The position numbers were made by a program, and so were the translations under genes. From CAZJFC01 sp964545245 (GTDB taxonomy: Bacteria > Pseudomonadota > Alphaproteobacteria > Rickettsiales > 21-14-0-20-44-7), in assembly GCA_964545245.1 (NCBI GenBank), contig CAZJFC010000012.1, positions 1 through 39,733 on the forward strand: 39,733 bases of DNA. Direction: 5' to 3'. Below, piece after piece: positions 7,434 through 14,881 of the stretch. The notes under the pieces are model-generated. The model searched no databases and was not told the DNA's origin. It saw only the letters and a program-made list of their open reading frames with translations. Position 1 is the stretch's first letter. Each line of letters starts with the position of its first letter.

Positions 7434-8205
7434 CTACCCCTGATTCTTTTTTGGAAATTTGCGGAATAGAATATCAGTCACGCGGTAAGGAAGCGCGTTC
7501 AGCAGGCGGATGCCGCCATACATAACAAGCGGAAACGCAATCCGCGGCGGNNNNNNNNNNAAGTTTTTTGCGTATCTTGCGCGAGGCTTTCTGCGCCGTG
7601 GTGATGAAAGGCATAAAGAAATTATTCGTATCCGTCATCGGGGTTTTGATATAGCCGGGGCAAACCACCGTCACGCCGATATTATCCTCATGCAGCGAGC
7701 CGCGCAGCGCGTCGCCGTAAGCCAGCATGCACGCCTTGCTCGCCGAATATGCCGGGGCGGAAGGAAGCCCGCGCAAACCCGCAATCGAGGAAATAATGGC
7801 TATCTGGCCGCGCAAACCCTGAATCACCGGCTGGCCGCGCATTTTGGAAATCGCGGGGAGGATCGTGTTCAGCACACCGCCGACATTCACCGAAAAAATC
7901 TCACGAACCTGGTCGTCATTCTCGCCCTCGGCAGTGCCGCCGGAAATTCCCGCATTGGCGATAATCAAGTCCAGCCGCGGGATTTGCTTCACCCAGCGCG
8001 AAACATTCACGTCATCCACCACATCCATAATGCGGGTTTCCACCTGCGCGCCTTTCTGCTGGCACTCCATCGCCACCCGGCTTAAACGCGCGGTATCCCG
8101 CCCGGTCAGCCATAACGTCACACCCGGCGCGGCATATACCCTTGCAAGTTCCGCACCCAGGCCGCTTGAAGCGCCGGTGATAAAAATAGATTTTGGGTTT
8201 TTCAT
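7434..8205 (-). CDS. Short-chain dehydrogenase/reductase, interrupted by assembly gap
   Basis: An SDR-family NAD(P)-dependent oxidoreductase of about 250 aa with a Rossmann fold. The cofactor motif TGASSGLG follows MKNPKSIFI at the N-terminus; NAG (IIANAGISGG) and the catalytic YSASK are present. Substrate unknown. Ten Ns at 7551-7560 shift the apparent frame: taken literally, the protein ends in a spurious tail at 7474. If the gap length is a multiple of three, the frame continues as PPRIAFPLVMYGG and stops at 7434-7436, giving a sensible C-terminus that abuts the protease gene. I chose the ATG at 8205 over an in-frame GTG at 8250 because homologues begin close to the Rossmann strand, though its ribosome site is weak. 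It is divergent from gmk. Confidence 0.8.
7551..7560. other. Assembly gap (10 N) that breaks the SDR frame
   Basis: Ten Ns of conventional length. The flanks do not overlap visibly. The upstream part ends on a complete codon and the downstream part is coding when read from the first base after the gap, so the true missing length should be a multiple of 3. Confidence 0.85.
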
Positions 8206-8216
8206 CCTAAAACAAA

Positions 8217-8267
8217 TTGCGTAATAAACTTTCCTGCATAATATAACCACATGACAAAATTAGGCAA
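8217..8267. promoter_or_regulatory. Overlapping divergent promoters sharing one -10 (gmk / SDR)
   Basis: Plus strand: TTGCGT (8217-8222), 16-bp spacer, TAATAT (8239-8244). Minus strand: TTGCCT (8267-8262), 16-bp spacer, TATATT (8245-8240). The two -10 boxes occupy nearly the same bases because TAATATA is almost symmetric. The plus-strand start site would fall on or next to the gmk ATG at 8251, giving a leaderless mRNA. Seen by eye; no transcript data. Confidence 0.45.
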
Positions 8268-8886
8268 TAGGCACGGTTTATGTTTCGTTCTTTCTTCCCC
8301 ATCCGGCGCGGGAAAAACGACCATCAGCCGCAAACTGCTTGAAAGCGACGGTGAAATCATCATGTCGGTTTCATATACCACACGCCCGCCGCGCCCGGCG
8401 GAAGTTGACGGAAAAGATTATCATTTCATCAGCAAGGAAAAATTCAAGGATATGGTCAATAAAGGCGAATTCCTTGAATATGCCGAGGTGTTCGGCCATT
8501 TCTACGGCACACCGTTCAAATTCGTGCATGATAAACTGAAAGACGGGCAGGATGTTATTTTCGACATCGACTGGCAGGGTACAAGGCAGCTTGCTGATAA
8601 ACTCCCTGAGAATATAGTGAGCGTTTTCGTGCTCCCGCCTTCAATGGCAGAACTCGAAAAACGCCTCCGCCAGCGCGCGCAGGATGATGATGAAGTCGTC
8701 CGCAAACGCATGAAAAAGGCCAGCCGCGAAATTTCACACTGGGATGAATATCATTACGTTGTGGTGAACACCGACCTTGAACAGGCAATTGAGGATGTAA
8801 GGAACATCCTGCACGCCGAACGCCTGAAACGCACCCGCCAGCCGCAACTGGAACAATTCGTGCAGGAACTCCTGTTCGGGGAGTGA
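8251..8886 (+). CDS. gmk: Guanylate kinase
   Basis: A 211-aa guanylate kinase, which phosphorylates GMP or dGMP to the diphosphate with ATP in the cytoplasm. The P-loop SSPSGAGKTT lies at about residues 15-24. GMP-binding residues are in SYTTRPPRPAEVDGKDYHF (about 41-59) and in EYAEVFGHFYGTP. The catalytic lid arginines are around RLRQRAQDD. Length is typical. There is no Shine-Dalgarno before the ATG; a promoter placed so that transcription begins at the start codon suggests leaderless translation. In many Alphaproteobacteria gmk lies near a YicC-family gene, but here it stands next to a divergent SDR gene. Identification is secure. Confidence 0.96.
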   Translation: MTKLGNRHGLCFVLSSPSGAGKTTISRKLLESDGEIIMSVSYTTRPPRPAEVDGKDYHFISKEKFKDMVNKGEFLEYAEVFGHFYGTPFKFVHDKLKDGQDVIFDIDWQGTRQLADKLPENIVSVFVLPPSMAELEKRLRQRAQDDDEVVRKRMKKASREISHWDEYHYVVVNTDLEQAIEDVRNILHAERLKRTRQPQLEQFVQELLFGE

Positions 8887-9059
8887 TTTATTTATTGCCC
8901 CCTTCGCGTTTACTAACGCTCAGATGGGCTGCTCGCAAGCTCGCGCTCAAGGCTGGCTCGGTTTGCTAACCTCGCTGCCCTTTTCCCTACTGGTAAAAAC
9001 CCCGTATGACGAAGTGAGGAGATGCGACTGAACTGAAACTAAAGACCGGATAACCAGAA
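8887..9059. other. Gene-free spacer with possible repeat
   Basis: This 173-bp convergent spacer between gmk and the FYDLN gene has a GC-rich tract with partly palindromic GCTCGCAAGCTCGCGCTC at about 8930-8950. It could be another dispersed repeat, but no second copy is present in the window. No clear terminator is seen. Confidence 0.3.
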
Positions 9060-9584
9060 TTATTTTTCATCCACGTGGGGTTCATCATCCGCGCCGAGGA
9101 TTTCCTCAGCCTCGTCCTCAAGCCCATCAAGCACACGGTCGGCATCGCTGCTGTCCGAATCTTCATCATCGCCGATTATCTCCTCGCGGATTTCCTCATC
9201 AAGCTCATTTGCAGCCTCCTCCTCCGCCTCAAGCAGCGTGTCTTCCGCATCCTCCAGTTCGAGATCGATCTCCTCGATCTCAACCTTCTCAACGGCTTTC
9301 TTGCGGCCGCGTTTTGGCTTCAGCAACGCCTCCGGGTCAAATTCGGAACCGCATTTCGGGCAAATTATCGGGCTTTTGTTCAAATCATAAAACTTTGTGC
9401 TGCATGACTGGCACGCCCTTTTTTCGCCAAGCTTGTTCACCACTTTCGCAGGATTCTCAACAATCGCGATTTTACCGGTAGCGGTATTTTTCTTATCTTT
9501 CGGCGCAGATTCTTTCTTTGCCGGTTTTGCCGCTGCCGCTTTAGCCGGTTTTTTAGCGCCTTTTTTCTCTTGTTGCTTAGCCAT
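9060..9584 (-). CDS. FYDLN acid-domain protein (TIGR02300 type)
   Basis: A 174-aa protein with three parts: a lysine- and alanine-rich N-terminal tail (about 1-45), a small zinc ribbon with CQSC and CPKC around the signature KFYDLN (about 56-80), and a very acidic C-terminal tail rich in Glu and Asp. This is the TIGR02300 family of unknown function found in Alphaproteobacteria. I place the start at 9584 (MAKQQEKKG), with GGGG 7 nt upstream; the open frame extends further but that stretch overlaps the CDGSH gene and is non-conserved in character. The opposed basic and acidic tails suggest binding to nucleic acid or to a basic partner, but this is not shown. It is cotranscribed with or follows the CDGSH gene. 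Confidence 0.85.
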   Translation of the reverse strand: MAKQQEKKGAKKPAKAAAAKPAKKESAPKDKKNTATGKIAIVENPAKVVNKLGEKRACQSCSTKFYDLNKSPIICPKCGSEFDPEALLKPKRGRKKAVEKVEIEEIDLELEDAEDTLLEAEEEAANELDEEIREEIIGDDEDSDSSDADRVLDGLEDEAEEILGADDEPHVDEK

Positions 9585-9676
9585 TCTGTGACCCCACAAA
9601 TTTTCGTTATTTTGCGCTGAATAGGGGGAAAATTCAGATGTGTAAAGCGAAAAATGCTTAAAATCGCAGCTTACGC

Positions 9677-9958
9677 CTATTCCTTGAGGCATTCGTGGCT
9701 GTTGTCGCAGAAAGGCTTGGATTCTTCCGAAGCGTGCTTGCACCCGCAAAGGTAATATATTTTCGTTTCATCCACCGTGAATTTCCTGCTTTTCATCCCC
9801 GTACCCTTATGCGCCCCGTCGCAGAAAGGCTCGGTCTGGCTAAGCCCGCAGGTGCACCAGCCATATAGCTCGCCCGCAAAAAGCTGCACGGCATAAGGCC
9901 CGCGCCTGCTAATGCGCGGAAGTTTCATCCCGGTTTTATTTTCGCTGTCGTCGGCCAC
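9677..9958 (-). CDS. Dual CDGSH iron-sulfur domain protein
   Basis: A 93-aa protein with two CDGSH-type [2Fe-2S] sites, each with three Cys and one His. Site 1 is C35, C37, C46 and H50 in WCTCGLSQTEPFCDGAH. Site 2 is C71, C73, C84 and H88, with two extra residues between its second and third cysteines. Such tandem miniature proteins occur in many bacteria and probably serve in electron transfer or Fe-S handling; the specific partner is not known. The start is GTG at 9958, favoured by AAGGA 6 nt upstream. There is no membrane anchor, so it should be cytoplasmic. It reads the same way as the FYDLN gene 92 bp downstream. Confidence 0.9.
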   Translation of the reverse strand: MADDSENKTGMKLPRISRRGPYAVQLFAGELYGWCTCGLSQTEPFCDGAHKGTGMKSRKFTVDETKIYYLCGCKHASEESKPFCDNSHECLKE

Positions 9959-10011
9959 CGATTTTCCTTATTTGACTTTATTTAAACCAAGAAAGCTGAT
10001 AACTCAAGCCC

Positions 10012-10929
10012 ATGGCAGTCTATACCAAATTACTTGAACCGGAAATCGGCGAAATTGCCGCGCGTTATGAAATCGGCACGCTGGAGGGCTTTTCAGGGAT
10101 AACTGCCGGAATTGAAAACACAAATTACCTGATCAACGCAGGCGGAAACAAATATATCCTCACCATTTTCGAAAAACGCGTGAATAACGAGGAATTGCCC
10201 TTTTTTATCTCCCTCACCGACCACCTGCGCAGAAATAATATCTCCTGCCCGTCAACCCTGCGCGATAAATCCGGCAGCCAGCTTCAGGATATAAAAGGGA
10301 AAAAAGCAATATTGATTTCATTCCTCGAAGGACAAGGAGTGGAAAAAATAGAAGATTTCCACTTCGCCCCGCTGGGAAGCAAAGTTGCGAATATGCACAT
10401 CGCCGTCGGGGATTTCAGGGAATACCGCAAAAACGACATGTCGCTCAGTAAATGGGTAAAGATTTTTGAGCATATCGGCGAACAGGCAGATGATATTGAA
10501 AAAGGACTCGCCAAATTAATCGTCGATGAAATTTATTTCCTTGCCGACAACTGGCCGTTCGACCTCCCATCCGGGGTTATCCATAGCGATATTTTCCCTG
10601 ATAACGTGTTCTTCAGGGACAAGGAAATTACCGGAATCATTGATTTTTATTTCGCCTGCAACGATTTTTTTGCCTACGATATCGCCATTATTTTCAACGC
10701 ATGGGGCATCGAAACCGACAAAAAACGCCAGCAGCTTTTCCTTAACGCTTATGAAAAAATCCGTCCGCTATCGGAAGATGAGAGGAAGGCTATGCCTATC
10801 CTGCTCCGTGGCGCGGCGCTGAGGTTCCTCCTTACCCGCAGCTATGACTGGTTCCATACCCCGGAAACCGCGCAGGTCAGGAAAAAAGACCCGAAAGAGT
10901 ATATCAGGAAACTGAAGTCTTTAAGGTAA
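10012..10929 (+). CDS. thrB: Homoserine kinase (ThrB2, aminoglycoside-phosphotransferase fold)
   Basis: A 305-aa kinase that makes O-phosphohomoserine from homoserine and ATP in threonine synthesis. It belongs to the protein-kinase-like (APH fold) form of homoserine kinase used by Alphaproteobacteria and Pseudomonas, not the GHMP form. Diagnostic features are ENTNYLI near residue 36, the catalytic loop GVIHSDIFPDNVFF at about 189-202, and the metal-binding IIDFYFACNDFFAYD at about 214-228, then FNAWGIE. Length is typical. The ATG at 10012 has only a weak ribosome site. The gene is divergent from the CDGSH gene. Some relatives have rnhA immediately downstream; here only short uncertain ORFs follow. 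Confidence 0.92.
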   Translation: MAVYTKLLEPEIGEIAARYEIGTLEGFSGITAGIENTNYLINAGGNKYILTIFEKRVNNEELPFFISLTDHLRRNNISCPSTLRDKSGSQLQDIKGKKAILISFLEGQGVEKIEDFHFAPLGSKVANMHIAVGDFREYRKNDMSLSKWVKIFEHIGEQADDIEKGLAKLIVDEIYFLADNWPFDLPSGVIHSDIFPDNVFFRDKEITGIIDFYFACNDFFAYDIAIIFNAWGIETDKKRQQLFLNAYEKIRPLSEDERKAMPILLRGAALRFLLTRSYDWFHTPETAQVRKKDPKEYIRKLKSLR

Positions 10930-10946
10930 TATTCTATGAGAGGATA

Positions 10947-11168
10947 TTATGAGTAAAAACGGCCCGAATCAGGTGATTCCGGCTTCAGATTGTGATGGGT
11001 CGCCAGAACGCCGATGCTTAAGGACGGATTAAAGCTGCGATAACCAACATCGCCAAGCTTCGGAGTTTCTTTTTCCTGAGTATCTTGTAAAGAAACGCTC
11101 GCCGACCTTAAATGATTCACCAGATCCAACACTGCCGCAGGTATGTTCCCATTCATAGTAATGCCCAT
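10947..11168 (-). CDS. Hypothetical 73-aa protein
   Basis: A 73-codon frame on the minus strand, starting MGITMNGNIPAAVLDLVNHL, in the spacer between thrB and sspB. AAGGG lies a few nt before the first ATG, a good ribosome site, and a TATATT box lies about 25 bp further upstream. The N-terminal 25 residues could form an amphipathic helix; the rest is polar and proline-containing. No signal peptide or membrane helix is seen. It converges with thrB and overlaps the 27-aa ORF on the other strand. I do not recognise a family. Confidence 0.4.
   Translation of the reverse strand: MGITMNGNIPAAVLDLVNHLRSASVSLQDTQEKETPKLGDVGYRSFNPSLSIGVLATHHNLKPESPDSGRFYS
10949..11032 (+). CDS. Possible 27-aa ORF downstream of thrB
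   Basis: An ATG at 10949 is preceded by AGAGG at a good distance and opens a 27-codon frame ending at 11032. It starts 20 nt after thrB and would be cotranscribed. It has no recognisable domain and overlaps the opposite-strand 73-aa ORF, so at most one of the two is likely to be a real gene. It may be the eroded start of a gene once downstream of thrB. Confidence 0.25.
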   Translation: MSKNGPNQVIPASDCDGSPERRCLRTD

Positions 11169-11296
11169 TTATCCCTTAGGTTAAAATATATCAACAAATA
11201 GTTAACGGCAGCTTAAATTTTAAATAAATACGCCCCTAATCCGATAAATAAATTTATTATTGCTTATGCCGCAACTTTGGGCTTATATGCGGGCAT

Positions 11297-11845
11297 ATGG
11301 CGCAATTTATTGATTATAACAAGGTTATCGACCAGGCGATGCGCGGCATTGTGAAGAAATGCCTCAAATTCGTTGAAAAACATGGCGGAAAACTGCCGGG
11401 TAACCATCATTTTTACATCACTTTTGACCTGAACCACCCGGATACGAAAATCTCCACAAACCTGCAAAAATCCCACAAAGACCAGATGACAATCGTCATG
11501 CAGCACCAGTTCTGGGATCTGAAGGCCAATGATACTTTTTTTGAAATCACCCTAAGCTTCAATAATATACGGGAAAAACTGGTCATACCTTATGACGCAT
11601 TAATCTCGTTCGCCGACCCTTCCGCCCGCTTCGGCCTGCAATTCCACAGCGAGGAAGACCTTATCCTGCCTGATGACGACGAATTAAGCGATGAAGAGCT
11701 TTTTCAGGCCCTGCTTGAGCTTGACGAGGAATCAGTCGGCCATGAGGAAGAAAAACCAAAGAAAAAATCCGGAAAATCCGCGGCAAAAGATAAATCTGAC
11801 TCCGGCTCGAAAATTATCTCAATCGACAATTTCCGCAAGAAGTAA
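11297..11845 (+). CDS. sspB: SspB-family ClpXP protease adaptor
   Basis: A 182-aa adaptor that tethers ssrA-tagged and some native proteins to the ClpXP protease. The first 120 residues form the alphaproteobacterial-type SspB fold, with HFYITFDLNHP and LVIPYDALISFADPSARFGLQF as the clearest blocks. A flexible acidic and lysine-rich linker follows. The final residues IISIDNFRKK match the ClpX-binding tail of the family (hydrophobic residues followed by FRKK). The N-terminus gives a normal start at 11297. There is no clear Shine-Dalgarno; a TATATG box ends 7 nt before the ATG, so leaderless initiation is possible. ctaB follows by 24 bp and may be cotranscribed. Confidence 0.93.
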   Translation: MAQFIDYNKVIDQAMRGIVKKCLKFVEKHGGKLPGNHHFYITFDLNHPDTKISTNLQKSHKDQMTIVMQHQFWDLKANDTFFEITLSFNNIREKLVIPYDALISFADPSARFGLQFHSEEDLILPDDDELSDEELFQALLELDEESVGHEEEKPKKKSGKSAAKDKSDSGSKIISIDNFRKK

Positions 11846-11869
11846 AACTTAATACTACAGGACAGTTAA

Positions 11870-12763
11870 ATGAGTTTTGCGCAATCCTACGCTTCGGAAA
11901 TTTATGAATCGAAAGTCAGTGATTTCATTTCGCTGCTTAAACCCCGCGTCATGTCGCTTGTCGTATTCACCGGAATGTGCGGAATGCTTGTCGCGCCGGG
12001 TGGAATCCACCCCCTGCTCGGCTTCGTGACCATCCTCAGCATCGCCCTCGGCAGCGGCGCAAGCGGCGCAATCAACATGTGGTATGACCGCGATATTGAC
12101 GAAGTGATGGAACGTACCAAAAAACGCCCCATCCCCGCCGGGAAAATAAACGCCGATGAAGCGCTTGGGTTTGGCATAGTCACCGCGGTTTCCTCAGTGA
12201 TAATGCTTTTCCTTGCTACAAATATCGTTGCCGCCGCATCACTACTCGCCGCAATATTGTTTTATGTGTTCATTTATACAATGTGGCTGAAACGCAGGAC
12301 ACCGCAAAATATCGTTATCGGCGGCGCGGCGGGCGCATTCCCGCCCCTGATCGGCTGGGCAGCGGTAACTGGCGATATAACCATTATGCCCATAATCATG
12401 TTCATGATCATTTTCCTGTGGACACCGCCGCATTTCTGGGCGCTTTCCCTGCTTATCAAGGATGAATATAAAAATGCTTCCGTCCCCATGCTGCCGGTTG
12501 TCGCCGGGGTAAAAATCACTAAAATCAATATTGTCGGCTATGCCCTTATCCTTGCCCTGTGCAGCATCGCGCCTTATCTAATCGGGTTTTCCGGCATCCC
12601 ATACTTACTCGCGGCGATTATCATGAATATTGTGTTCATATACCTCTCCATCAGGCTGCTTGCTGAAAAAAACCACACCTATGCTGCAAAAACATTCGGT
12701 TTCTCAATTCTTTACCTGTTTTTGCTTTTCCTTGCACTGGTTTTTGATAACATCGCCGGGTAA
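11870..12763 (+). CDS. ctaB: Protoheme IX farnesyltransferase (heme O synthase)
   Basis: A 297-aa UbiA-superfamily integral membrane prenyltransferase that attaches farnesyl to heme B to make heme O, a cofactor step for haem-copper oxidases. About eight to nine membrane helices are visible. The first aspartate-rich motif is NMWYDRDIDEVMERTKKRP (about residues 65-83), and a second conserved segment DEYKNASVPMLPVV lies near 201-214. AGGACAG precedes the ATG by 5-6 nt. Oxidase subunit genes (coxA/B/C) that often flank ctaB are not present. It is followed 29 bp later by a 52-aa membrane protein. Identification is secure; cyoE is the alternative name. Confidence 0.95.
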   Translation: MSFAQSYASEIYESKVSDFISLLKPRVMSLVVFTGMCGMLVAPGGIHPLLGFVTILSIALGSGASGAINMWYDRDIDEVMERTKKRPIPAGKINADEALGFGIVTAVSSVIMLFLATNIVAAASLLAAILFYVFIYTMWLKRRTPQNIVIGGAAGAFPPLIGWAAVTGDITIMPIIMFMIIFLWTPPHFWALSLLIKDEYKNASVPMLPVVAGVKITKINIVGYALILALCSIAPYLIGFSGIPYLLAAIIMNIVFIYLSIRLLAEKNHTYAAKTFGFSILYLFLLFLALVFDNIAG

Positions 12764-12792
12764 TTTACTTAACCCTATCAGGAGCTTTTTTT

Positions 12793-12951
12793 ATGACAGA
12801 TTCCATTATCGTCGCGTCCCCTACATCCGTTATTGAGATTTTTGGGCTCGGCTTTCTTCTTGGAAGTTTATTCTCAATCCTTATCCTGCTCGTGTTTGAC
12901 TGGCTGAGAGCAGCAAGACTCAACAACGCCACCGCCAAAAAGAAAAAATAA
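12793..12951 (+). CDS. Small single-pass membrane protein after ctaB
   Basis: A 52-aa protein found by reading the spacer after ctaB. AGGAG lies 8 nt before the ATG. Residues about 14-36 form one strong membrane helix, and the C-terminus is basic, ending in four lysines, so the tail should face the cytoplasm. Short single-helix proteins often follow ctaB in alphaproteobacterial oxidase operons (CoxF type), but this one does not show the usual arginine-rich N-terminus of that family, so I do not give the name. A role in oxidase assembly is only suggested by position. Good ribosome site and membrane logic make it a likely real gene. Confidence 0.6.
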   Translation: MTDSIIVASPTSVIEIFGLGFLLGSLFSILILLVFDWLRAARLNNATAKKKK

Positions 12952-12995
12952 CCGTACAGTTTATTTTTTAAGTAAGTATAAGAAAAACAGCCGGG

Positions 12996-13901
12996 TTACA
13001 TCAATCCGCTGTTTTTACTTATTTCATGCTTCCCTTTCTTTACCGCCTCACGGTGCGCGATATATATTGCCGAGCCGATAATCAGACCGCCTCCGGCAAA
13101 GGTCCATAAATCAGGAATTTCGTTGAACATGAAATAAGCTACTACGCTTGCCACCACCAAACGCAGGAAATCAAACGGCATAGTAAGCGTTACATCCATC
13201 AGCGAAAATGACTTGGCAACGGAATATTGCGCAAGTATCGAAAAAATAGCAACCCCGCATGCCCAGGCAAATTCCCCGCCGCTTATCCCAGACCAGTCTA
13301 TAAACACCATCGGCAGCGAAAGCAGCGCAAACCATAAATGCATATGGAACATCATATTGAACGGCGTTTCGGAACTCGTGAGTTTCTTCACGATTATCAG
13401 TGCCATCGACATAAACATGCACGCAAGCAATATTATATATGCCCCCTGGTTCACTTCCTCGAACCCCGGACGGAGAATAACCAGCGTGCCGATAAACCCG
13501 GCTACTACCGCGCTCCAGCGCCTGACGCCCATTGCTTCCTTTAATATGATCACCGCCAGTATCGAAGTGAATATCGGCTGCATGAAACTGAGCGCGGTGG
13601 AATCCGCAAGTTCCATCATGCCCAGCCCCTGAAACCATAAAACCATGCTCGCCATGCCCACCACCACGCGCAGGAAATACAGCTTCTTGTTATTGATGCT
13701 GAGGCTCACCTTCGCCGAACGTAAAAACGCAAACGGGATAAGGAATATAAGCGCAACCGAATTCCGCCAGAATACCACTTCGCCCGCGCTCATCCCCAGC
13801 TCGCGCAGTTGCTTGACAAACGCAGTCATGACCGGAAAGCTGATACAGGCAACAAGAACCCATATCAGGCCTTGGGTTTTTTTATCACTGGGGAAACGCA
13901 T
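12996..13901 (-). CDS. DMT-superfamily (EamA) transporter
   Basis: A 301-aa inner-membrane protein with about ten hydrophobic helices arranged as two EamA repeats. The start of repeat 1 has TQGLIWVLVACISFPVMTAF and includes FWRNSVALIFLIPFA. The linker ILKEAMGVRRWSAVVAGFIG is typical for this superfamily. Members export metabolites such as amino acids, purines or S-adenosylmethionine; the substrate cannot be inferred here. It converges with ctaB and its small partner. The gene starts in a spacer shared with mraZ, reading away from it. The start at 13901 lacks a clear ribosome site. Confidence 0.85.
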   Translation of the reverse strand: MRFPSDKKTQGLIWVLVACISFPVMTAFVKQLRELGMSAGEVVFWRNSVALIFLIPFAFLRSAKVSLSINNKKLYFLRVVVGMASMVLWFQGLGMMELADSTALSFMQPIFTSILAVIILKEAMGVRRWSAVVAGFIGTLVILRPGFEEVNQGAYIILLACMFMSMALIIVKKLTSSETPFNMMFHMHLWFALLSLPMVFIDWSGISGGEFAWACGVAIFSILAQYSVAKSFSLMDVTLTMPFDFLRLVVASVVAYFMFNEIPDLWTFAGGGLIIGSAIYIAHREAVKKGKHEISKNSGLM

Positions 13902-14227
13902 AAGGAATTTGATGGTTATATATAATGTTAGTGCAAAATTATTATCCGGTCTAGCCCATGCGTGATTATGAAAAACTTATTTTTCCGGGGATAACCAACC
14001 GGCAATTATCCGGAAAATATTTCAGGGCCGGCCATAAATAATAATATGTGCCTATGATACCATTTTGCATAAACTCGGTATAACCATCTGATTTTATTCA
14101 TATTAACTTTTAAAGCACCACTTTAACCAAGCTTTAATTCCTTGTGTTGTTTTGAACACAATTCACCTGTTTTGACCATAAATCAGCATAAAAAACGCAT
14201 AAACAGCAGTTTCCCCCACTTTTGCCC
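13902..14227. other. AT-rich divergent spacer with inverted repeats
   Basis: There is no convincing gene. Two inverted repeats stand out. One, at 13981-14017, has arms TTTTCCGGGGATAA and TTATCCGGAAAA, complementary apart from a 2-base insertion. The other, at 14142-14161, is a perfect TTGTGTT and AACACAA with a 6-nt spacer. Neither has a T-tract. They could be operators for the DMT gene or for an upstream mraZ promoter; this is inference. Confidence 0.35.
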
Positions 14228-14256
14228 TTGACCATCCCAATAGATAAAGTTACATT
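14228..14256 (+). promoter_or_regulatory. Promoter of the mraZ/dcw operon
   Basis: TTGACC (14228-14233), a 17-bp spacer, and TACATT (14251-14256). The predicted start is near 14263, leaving a leader of about 140 nt before mraZ. The MraZ-type repeats begin on the last base of the -10, so binding there would compete with RNA polymerase. Confidence 0.6.
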
Positions 14257-14290
14257 CCCAATGTTACCCATATTATCCCAATAAATCCCA
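14256..14290. promoter_or_regulatory. MraZ operator: four TGGGN repeats at 10-bp spacing
   Basis: On the minus strand the pentamer TGGGN occurs at 14256-14260, 14266-14270, 14276-14280 and 14286-14290, each separated by exactly 5 bp. MraZ of E. coli and Mycoplasma is known to bind such spaced direct repeats upstream of its own operon and to autorepress it. A further TGGGA at 14235-14239 is nearly in phase. Because mraZ is the next gene and the repeats overlap the core promoter, autorepression is a strong inference. Confidence 0.8.
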
Positions 14291-14310
14291 GGTGGCACCC
14301 ACCACCTGGG
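14287..14310 (+). promoter_or_regulatory. Stem-loop in the mraZ leader
   Basis: CCCAGGTGG (14287-14295) and CCACCTGGG (14302-14310) form a perfect 9-bp stem with a 6-nt loop, a few bases downstream of the predicted start. There is no T-tract after it, so it is not a simple terminator. It overlaps the last MraZ repeat. Confidence 0.4.
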
Positions 14311-14404
14311 ACCCCAAAATCAGAGAGCGTTCAAGATGAGGCCTGTGATTCAGGGCACAGGGAGAATTTCGGTGACAATGCGCAAAAACTATCCGGATAA
14401 ATAA

Positions 14405-14881
14405 ATGGCACTGTTTCTTTCTACATTCGTGAAAAAAATCGACAAAAAAGGACGCGTTTCCGTGCCAGCCCAATTTCGTGCGTCCCTTACCGATGAATCC
14501 TTCGGCGGAATTATTGTCTACGGCTCTTTCGTGAACCCGTGCGTTGAAGCCTGCGGCATGTCCCGCATCGAAAAACTAAGCGCCGGCATTGACAGCCTTG
14601 ACCCGTTCTCTGACGAGCGTGACGCTTTTGCAACCGCCGTCCTTGGCGGCAGCTCACAACTCCAGTTCGATTCCGAAGGCCGCGTTACCCTCCCCCCTGA
14701 ACTTACTGAATCGGCAGGAATTTCCGAAGATGTGGTGTTCGTGGGCAAAGGCCAGACATTTGAAATCTGGGAACCGAAAAAATTTGAAGAATATTCGGCG
14801 AAAGCCCGCAAAATGGCGCTCGAAAAACGCGGCGCGCTAAGGCTTGGAACCAATACCGGCGGAGGAAACGGCAATGGCTAA
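14405..14881 (+). CDS. mraZ: Transcriptional regulator MraZ
   Basis: A 158-aa MraZ, a DNA-binding protein that forms rings and represses its own dcw operon. It has two AbrB/SpoVT-type repeats: the first with DKKGRVSVPAQFRASL (about residues 15-30), the second with DSEGRVTLPPELTESAGI (about 89-106). Length is normal. It is the first gene of the division and wall cluster, and its 3' end overlaps rsmH by 8 nt. The operator described upstream fits its known recognition pattern. Start at 14405 has only a GGA 7 nt upstream as ribosome site. Confidence 0.95.
   Translation: MALFLSTFVKKIDKKGRVSVPAQFRASLTDESFGGIIVYGSFVNPCVEACGMSRIEKLSAGIDSLDPFSDERDAFATAVLGGSSQLQFDSEGRVTLPPELTESAGISEDVVFVGKGQTFEIWEPKKFEEYSAKARKMALEKRGALRLGTNTGGGNGNG

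Noticed and set aside
7474..7550. Literal C-terminus of the SDR protein through the gap
   Set aside because: The frame is shifted by the arbitrary 10-N length; the alternative frame gives a coherent tail and a stop next to the protease gene.
9585..9749. N-terminal extension of the FYDLN protein
   Set aside because: It overlaps the CDGSH gene and lacks a ribosome site; the ATG at 9584 has one and matches the family start.
14142..14161. Inverted repeat as terminator
   Set aside because: No T-tract and no gene ending nearby; kept only as a possible operator within the spacer entry.
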